DNA of 42,057 nucleotides from Candidatus Wallbacteria bacterium GWC2_49_35. GTDB lineage: Bacteria > Muiribacteriota > UBA9980. Below the pieces are notes generated by a model, which saw only the letters and a list, made by a program, of their open reading frames with translations, was not told the DNA's origin and ran no database searches. Below, one piece after another: positions 36,312 through 42,057 of the stretch. Made by a program: the position numbers and the translations under genes. The stretch is from the NCBI GenBank assembly GCA_001791795.1, contig MGFH01000138.1:1-42057 (forward strand). Reading direction: 5' to 3'. Every line of letters starts with the position of its first letter. Position 1 is the stretch's first letter.

Positions 36312-37085
36312 ATGGATTTGACGGGCAGAAAGTGGATAAATTTTAAAAAACTCCTGCGATTTTCGCGAAATATCTTCGCGGTTGTATTGACTGCGTTTTT
36401 ATTTCTGCTCGCTGTCTGGGAATTCAAGTATTTGATTTTTGAAACTTCATATTTCGAATTGAAGAAAATATCGATCGAAGGCAATTACACGATCGAAAAA
36501 GAAAAGATCCTCGCGCTTTCAGGCTTCAAACTTTCCGAAAATTTTCTGAAACTGAATTACCGGGCGGCCGAAAGCCGTTTGCGCGCGATGCCTAAGATCA
36601 AAGAAGTCGAGATCGTGACCGAAGGCGTCGGCGAGGTCCTCATCAGGATCAGCGAACGCGAAAGCGTCCTGTTGGTGCTTCACGAGCGTAAATTTTACGA
36701 GCTGGACGCCGAAGGTTATATTTTAAGCGCCTCGAATAAGAACGTCAGGGTCGACCTGCCCATACTTACGGGCGTGGCGATGCCTGTCACCAATATAGGC
36801 GAGAGCGTACAGGCCGAGATCAAGATCAAAAGCGTTATAAACTGGGTCGTCAACCTGGCGCCTTCGTTTCTGACCAATATATCCGAAATATGCCTGAACG
36901 GGAACGAGATAGTTTTGATTACCAATAACGGAATAAAAATCTATCCCGGCAACGCCGTAAACTTCAAGAACAATTTCGATCTGCTCACGATAGTGCTCGA
37001 GCGGTTCCAGAAGGACGGTATGAAGATAAGCTACGTGGATATGCGCTTTAACAACGAAGTAGTGGTAAAACCGATCGTAAACTAA
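36312..37085 (+). CDS. ftsQ: FtsQ/DivIB-like cell division protein
   Basis: N-terminal TM, POTRA-like FELKKISIEGNYTIEKEKILALSGFKLSENFLKL, position between murC and ftsA; ATG 36312 preferred over TTG 36282. Confidence 0.85.
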   Translation: MDLTGRKWINFKKLLRFSRNIFAVVLTAFLFLLAVWEFKYLIFETSYFELKKISIEGNYTIEKEKILALSGFKLSENFLKLNYRAAESRLRAMPKIKEVEIVTEGVGEVLIRISERESVLLVLHERKFYELDAEGYILSASNKNVRVDLPILTGVAMPVTNIGESVQAEIKIKSVINWVVNLAPSFLTNISEICLNGNEIVLITNNGIKIYPGNAVNFKNNFDLLTIVLERFQKDGMKISYVDMRFNNEVVVKPIVN

Positions 37086-37163
37086 TAAATTATTAATTGA
37101 ATCAAGATAAAGTAGTAATTAACCAACGGATTTTTTAAACGGACGGGGCAAGATATAATAAAG

Positions 37164-38402
37164 ATGTCAAAAGACGGTCTGGTTGTGGGGCTGGACGTCG
37201 GCACGACGAAAACCGCGGTCGTGGTCGGCGAAGCTTCAGAAAATAACGAAATATATATATTAGGCAGCGGCATAGCGCCGTCTACCGGAATAAAAAAAGG
37301 GATGATCATCAATATCGAGGAGACCATCAAGACTATCGAAGCGGTGGTCTCGGACGCCGAGCATATTTCGGACGCCGATATTGACACGGTTTACATAAGC
37401 GTCGGCGGATATCATATCCAGGGGCAGAACACCCGCGGAAGAATAATAATACCGCCCTCGCAGAAGGAAATAGTTTCGGAAGATAAAAGCCGCGTCCAGG
37501 AAGCGGCGCGCGCCATACAGCTGGCGGCTAATTACGAGATTCTGCACGTCATACCTAAAGAATACAAGGTCGACGATCAGGACGGGATACTCGATCCGGC
37601 CGGCATGGTGGGTTCCCAGCTCGAAGTGGAAACGCATATAATAACGGCGTCTTCGATAGCCCTGCGCAACCTGCAGAAAAGCGTCAAAGGCTCCGGGCTC
37701 AAAATAAAGGACTCGATCTCCGAAGGGCTGGCGGCCGCCGAGGCCGTGCTCACCCCTGACGAAAAAGACCTCGGCGTAGTTCTTTTGCATATAGGCGGCG
37801 GAACCACTGATATAGTGGCCTACGCCAACGGGTACGTCAAATACAGCGGAGTGCTGCCGATAGGCTCGGCCCATCTGACCTCCGATATTTCGATAGGCCT
37901 GCGCACTTCATACCAGGAAGCCGAAAAGCTCAAGATAAAGCACGGCGTTATCTGGCTCGAAGGCGCGAACCTCGACGAGAAAATAAGCGTGGCCAACGCC
38001 GGAAACGACGGCGCGCGCATGATCGAATTAAGGCAGATGGTTGAAATTATAGAGCCGCGAATGGAAGAGATGTTTGCGATGATAAAAGGCGAGATCAAAA
38101 AGATCGGGCCGGTCGCGAAGATACCTGCGGGCGCGGTGTTGAGCGGCGGCGGAGCGCTTCTGAACGGTATCGTGAAATTCGCCGAAAAAACCCTGGACAT
38201 GCCGGTGCGCATAGGAAAGCCCAACAATATAAACGGGCTTACGGATCGCGTCAACGGCCCCGCCTTTTCGGCGTGCATAGGGCTTCTGATGTACGGGTTG
38301 AAATTCCAGAACCAGCACGCCCGGCAGCCGTTCATGCGCACGGGCGGCACTTACGACGGCCTGAAAAGCTGGCTGAAGAGTTTTTTCAAAGATATTTTTT
38401 AA
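37164..38402 (+). CDS. ftsA: Cell division protein FtsA
   Basis: VVGLDVGTTKTAVVVG, HIGGGTTDIVAYANG, amphipathic C-terminal GLKSWLKSFFKDIF. Confidence 0.95.
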   Translation: MSKDGLVVGLDVGTTKTAVVVGEASENNEIYILGSGIAPSTGIKKGMIINIEETIKTIEAVVSDAEHISDADIDTVYISVGGYHIQGQNTRGRIIIPPSQKEIVSEDKSRVQEAARAIQLAANYEILHVIPKEYKVDDQDGILDPAGMVGSQLEVETHIITASSIALRNLQKSVKGSGLKIKDSISEGLAAAEAVLTPDEKDLGVVLLHIGGGTTDIVAYANGYVKYSGVLPIGSAHLTSDISIGLRTSYQEAEKLKIKHGVIWLEGANLDEKISVANAGNDGARMIELRQMVEIIEPRMEEMFAMIKGEIKKIGPVAKIPAGAVLSGGGALLNGIVKFAEKTLDMPVRIGKPNNINGLTDRVNGPAFSACIGLLMYGLKFQNQHARQPFMRTGGTYDGLKSWLKSFFKDIF

Positions 38403-38452
38403 GGCTTTTTTTGTAATGAATATTTTGGTTATATCATAAAGGGGGAATAGTA

Positions 38453-39529
38453 ATGTTCGAATTTGACGCAATGGAACAGGTTGCTGATATCAAGGTAATA
38501 GGCGTGGGCGGCGGCGGTTCCAATGCAATTAACCGGATGATAAACGCGGGCATAACCGGCGTTGAGTTCATTGCGACAAATACAGACGCGCAGGCTCTTG
38601 CGCTGTCGAACGCTAAACTTAAAATTCAGATAGGCGATAAGCTCACCAAGGGTCTCGGCGCCGGTGCAAACGCTCAGATAGGCATGAAGGCCGCCGAAGA
38701 AGACCGCGATAAAATAGCCGAAGTTCTCGACGGCTCCGATATGGTTTTCGTTACCGCCGGCATGGGCGGCGGAACCGGAACGGGCGGCGCTCCCATAGTC
38801 GCTGAAATAGCGAAGGCCAGCAACGCGCTGACCGTCGCGGTCGTCACCAAACCCTTCACTTTCGAAGGCCGCCGCAGGATGCTGCAGGCCGAAGAAGGCA
38901 TAAAAAATCTCAAATCGAAGGTCGACACGATAATTATTATCCCCAACGACAGGCTGCTGCAGGTAGTAGACCAGCACACATCGATCGTCGACGCTTTTAA
39001 AATAGCCGACGACATACTGCGCCAGGGCGTGCAGGGCATATCCGATCTTATTACCGTTCCCGGCCTGGTCAATCTCGATTTCGCTGACGTGCGCACGATC
39101 ATGACCGACGCCGGCACCGCTATGATGGGCATCGGCATCGGAACCGGCGAAAACCGCGCAACGAGCGCGGCCGAAGCCGCCATATCGAGCCCGCTGCTCG
39201 AAACCCGTATCGAAGGCGCGCGCGGCGTCCTCATAAACATCACGGGCGGCCCGGACCTTTCCTTATACGAGATCAACAAGGCCTGCGAAATTATTTACAA
39301 CAACTCCTCGCCCGAAGCAAATATCATATTCGGCGCCGTCATAAACGAAGATATGAAGGACGAAGTAAGGGTAACCGTTATAGCGACCGGTTTCAACGAC
39401 GATGAAAAAGTCGCGCCCAAGCCCAAAGAAATATCGAATATAACCAAAGTGCCAGCTGCGCGTCCGATCGTAACGCAGCCCGAAGACGAAATAGACATAC
39501 CGGCGTTTTTAAGAAAACACAAAAAATAA
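38453..39529 (+). CDS. ftsZ: Cell division GTPase FtsZ
   Basis: [28 protein letters not shown]-terminal peptide [11 protein letters not shown]. Confidence 0.98.
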   Translation: MFEFDAMEQVADIKVIGVGGGGSNAINRMINAGITGVEFIATNTDAQALALSNAKLKIQIGDKLTKGLGAGANAQIGMKAAEEDRDKIAEVLDGSDMVFVTAGMGGGTGTGGAPIVAEIAKASNALTVAVVTKPFTFEGRRRMLQAEEGIKNLKSKVDTIIIIPNDRLLQVVDQHTSIVDAFKIADDILRQGVQGISDLITVPGLVNLDFADVRTIMTDAGTAMMGIGIGTGENRATSAAEAAISSPLLETRIEGARGVLINITGGPDLSLYEINKACEIIYNNSSPEANIIFGAVINEDMKDEVRVTVIATGFNDDEKVAPKPKEISNITKVPAARPIVTQPEDEIDIPAFLRKHKK

Positions 39530-39561
39530 GCCGGGCCGGCAAGTTAATTTAATAACAAAAT

Positions 39562-39591
39562 AAAAAAGGGTGTTTTAAGCGCCCTTTTTTT
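39562..39591 (+). terminator. Intrinsic terminator after ftsZ
   Basis: AAAAAAGGGTG-TTTTAAG-CGCCCTTTTTTT. Confidence 0.85.
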
Positions 39592-39663
39592 ATTGAATTT
39601 TAATTTTAAAAAAGGCCGGCCTTTTAAAAATTATCGTTTGTCGATAATCGGGTATTGATTATT

Positions 39664-41286
39664 ATGGATTACAGGTTCCTGCTTCAAAACGACAAATACA
39701 TAAAAGACGAGATCCATCTGATAAAGCCGTCCAGCGGTCATATCAGAGCATGCGCGATATACCCGAACCATTACGATACCGCGATGTCGTCGCTCGGGTT
39801 CCATTTTCTGTATGAATCGCTCAACGCGTGGCCCGAGCTTTCGGTGGAGCGCTGCTATCTGCCCGGCGAAAAAAGCATAAAGCTCGTCTGTTCGAAATAT
39901 CTTTCCTCATTCGAAACCGCCACGCCCCTGGTCAACTTCAATATTCTGGCGTTCAGCGTATCTTACGAAACCGACTTCATAAACGTTCTGAGGATACTCA
40001 AACTCGCGAAGGTCCCTTTCAGCCGCGAAGAGCGCCTGGCGGGCGGCTACCCGCTTTTAATATGCGGCGGTCCCGCTACGTTTCAGAATATAGTCCCGAT
40101 GTATGAAATATTCGACGTTTTCTCTGTGGGCGCGGGCGAGATCACAATCGGCACGGTCGTTTCGAAATATATCGAGCTGGCCGGACAAAGAAAAGGCACC
40201 AGCGAAATCAACCGCGAGATCATGCGCGCGCTCGGCGGTGCGGATAATTTCTTCGTGCCTTCGCAGTGCGCTTCGATGAAAGGCTCCAAAATTGTAAGGT
40301 GCGCCGCGCCGGCCGAAAATAAATATGCGAAAACCGTTATATTGACCCCTCACACGGAATTCAAGATGAGAGCGCTTATCGAAACCGTCAGGGGCTGCGT
40401 CAGAAGATGCAAATTCTGCATGGTCGGCAGCTGCTACGGCCGGTTCAGGTACAATCCGGCCGAAGATATCTATAAATATATCGAAAGCGTCCTTACGCAC
40501 ACTCGTAAAATCGGGCTTCTCGGACCCGCGGTTTCGGCGCATCCGGACCTTGTGGAACTCTATAAAAACACGCGCGAGCGCAAACTCGATATTTCCATGT
40601 CGTCAGTCTATATAAACGAGATAAGCGGTGAACTGATAAGGATGCTGTCTGAAAACGAGCAGAAAAACATCACCGTCGCCGTCGAAAGCGCGTGCGAAGA
40701 GGTCAGGAACGCCGTTTCTAAAAACCTTGCCGACGCCGATATATTTGAAAACCTCGATAAAGCTCTCGAATGCGGCATTAAAAACTTCAAAATTTATTTT
40801 ATACTAGGTCTTTACGACTTTTTCGGCAAAAGCGGCGGAGACGAGGCGGGTGACACGGCCGCGTTCATTGCCCGGCTGGAAGGCTATCTCACCAGGCGCC
40901 GCCCTGACGCCCGGCTTAAAATATCCATAAATCCGCTCGTCGTAAAGCCGCGCACGCCGATGTGTTATGCGATGCCTCAAAATGCGGGTTTTTTCGATTT
41001 TTATTCAGGCCCGGAATATATCACGGAACTCGAAGCCCGCTATAAGCGGATCGCCTCGGAACTTAAATCGTCGAATATCGAATTCAGCGAAAAAAACTTC
41101 GCCGACTCGGCGCTGCTCAAATTAATAAACGAATGCGGCGTTAATCTATTTGACTTTTTCGACGATTTTTTTTATAATGAGTCTAAAAATTCAAGGGCCG
41201 TTATAAAAATAATGCGCGAACGCCCCGAAGCGTTCGATCCCGCGGCCGCGGCGGAAAAATTGTTCGCGGTCGATTTCGTGAATTAA
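39664..41286 (+). CDS. Radical SAM protein (TIGR03960-like, B12-binding-like N-terminus)
   Basis: RGCVRRCKFC (CxxxCxxC), N-terminal HIRACAIYPNHYDTAMSSLGFHFLYE; ATG 39664 preferred over TTG 39655. Confidence 0.85.
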   Translation: MDYRFLLQNDKYIKDEIHLIKPSSGHIRACAIYPNHYDTAMSSLGFHFLYESLNAWPELSVERCYLPGEKSIKLVCSKYLSSFETATPLVNFNILAFSVSYETDFINVLRILKLAKVPFSREERLAGGYPLLICGGPATFQNIVPMYEIFDVFSVGAGEITIGTVVSKYIELAGQRKGTSEINREIMRALGGADNFFVPSQCASMKGSKIVRCAAPAENKYAKTVILTPHTEFKMRALIETVRGCVRRCKFCMVGSCYGRFRYNPAEDIYKYIESVLTHTRKIGLLGPAVSAHPDLVELYKNTRERKLDISMSSVYINEISGELIRMLSENEQKNITVAVESACEEVRNAVSKNLADADIFENLDKALECGIKNFKIYFILGLYDFFGKSGGDEAGDTAAFIARLEGYLTRRRPDARLKISINPLVVKPRTPMCYAMPQNAGFFDFYSGPEYITELEARYKRIASELKSSNIEFSEKNFADSALLKLINECGVNLFDFFDDFFYNESKNSRAVIKIMRERPEAFDPAAAAEKLFAVDFVN

Positions 41287-41310
41287 TAATTGAATTTCTT
41301 AAATGTTTTT

Positions 41311-42057
41311 ATGAATATGATTTTAAAAAACAGGACCGGGTCGTTTCATTTATGTTCAGCCATGGCTGCGCTGCTGATAATTTCAGGTTCCGTCGCGGCA
41401 GGTTCCGCATTCGCTGAAACCGTGGAGGCCGTTTTTATAAAACCGGCCGGTTCGCTTTACGCGCCGCTTTATCCCCGCGAGTTTTCGTCCATGGCTTCGA
41501 TCGTAGCGGCCGAAAAAGACGCAAGATATAAGCTGGTAAAAGAAATTCCCGGCGGCTATATCGTGGAATGCGAAGACGGGCTGTTCGTCGCGCCTTATCG
41601 CTGGTATGTTTTCGAAAATCTGGCTGGCGAAAGCGTCAACGCCACTAAAAATAAAGGTTTTGACGCTTCCGGTTTTTTCAGGATCGAGCTTCCGAAGGAG
41701 ATCGAGACCTCCGAGTTCTTTTTCAACAACGCGTCGATCAAATCGTTTCACAGCCTCGCTTTTCTGCTTTTTCTCAAAAACGGCCCGAAGTTCGACGGTT
41801 ACGAACAAAAACTCAGGGATTACGACGATTTTATGGCGGCAGCGGCGAAGAAAAAAACAAATCCGCCCGCCGTCGAGGCTTTCTGCGATTTTTTAAACTC
41901 GGGCGGCTCGAAAGCCGCGGTTTGCATGAAACGAAGGCTTACGGCCGAGATCGCGTACGGCCTTCTGGAGTCTCACAAGCCGGTGGTTTTCATGACCTTT
42001 GCCAACAGCGCCGCCGGCGAGATAATCGCGGCCTATTCGCTCACCGGCCGTGAGGGA
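41311..42057 (+). CDS. Predicted secreted protein of unknown function, truncated by window edge
   Basis: Own translation MNMILKNRTGSFHLCSAMAALLIISGSVAAGSAFAETVEAVFIKPAGSLYAPLYPREFSSM... open to window end; signal peptide. Confidence 0.75.
   Translation, partial: MNMILKNRTGSFHLCSAMAALLIISGSVAAGSAFAETVEAVFIKPAGSLYAPLYPREFSSMASIVAAEKDARYKLVKEIPGGYIVECEDGLFVAPYRWYVFENLAGESVNATKNKGFDASGFFRIELPKEIETSEFFFNNASIKSFHSLAFLLFLKNGPKFDGYEQKLRDYDDFMAAAAKKKTNPPAVEAFCDFLNSGGSKAAVCMKRRLTAEIAYGLLESHKPVVFMTFANSAAGEIIAAYSLTGREG

Noticed and set aside
37131-37159. TATAAT at 37154-37159 as an ftsA promoter
   Set aside because: Only 4 nt before the ftsA ATG and only a T-run at the -35 position; likely chance in AT-rich spacer
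1-42057. Mobile element, prophage or defence island
   Set aside because: No transposase, integrase, phage structural or restriction/toxin genes recognised; gene content is mostly housekeeping envelope biogenesis

Overview
42-kb bacterial chromosomal window from a genome encoding LPS-biosynthesis functions (gmhB, waaF, lpxL-like, waaE-like GT2); I cannot assign a taxon from sequence alone. Left part: ABC transporter (permease fragment + ATPase, minus strand), a hairpin-rich intergenic region, a pyruvate kinase with a C-terminal dicluster-ferredoxin-like extension, LPS genes, a GNAT, a REC-PAS-histidine kinase, a kinase-fold protein, a large TPR protein, a TldE/TldD pair, a cupin, a 1241-aa protein with six Big_5/SbsA-type Ig-like domains, and an MFS transporter. 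Right part: a long + strand dcw cluster (rsmH-ftsL-ftsI(PASTA)-murE-murF-mraY-[RsbW-like ATPase]-murD-ftsW-murG-murC-ftsQ-ftsA-ftsZ), then a radical SAM protein and a partial secreted protein. Most unusual items: (1) the pyruvate kinase-ferredoxin fusion, with an atypical second Cys motif, preceded by a terminator-like hairpin in its leader; (2) an RsbW/SpoIIAB-like ATPase gene overlapping mraY by ATGA inside the dcw cluster; (3) a promoter plus structured leader between murC and ftsQ; (4) an apparently leaderless rsmH at the head of the cluster; (5) a cluster of strong hairpins in the intergenic region before pyk. No tRNA, rRNA, CRISPR array or transposase was recognised.
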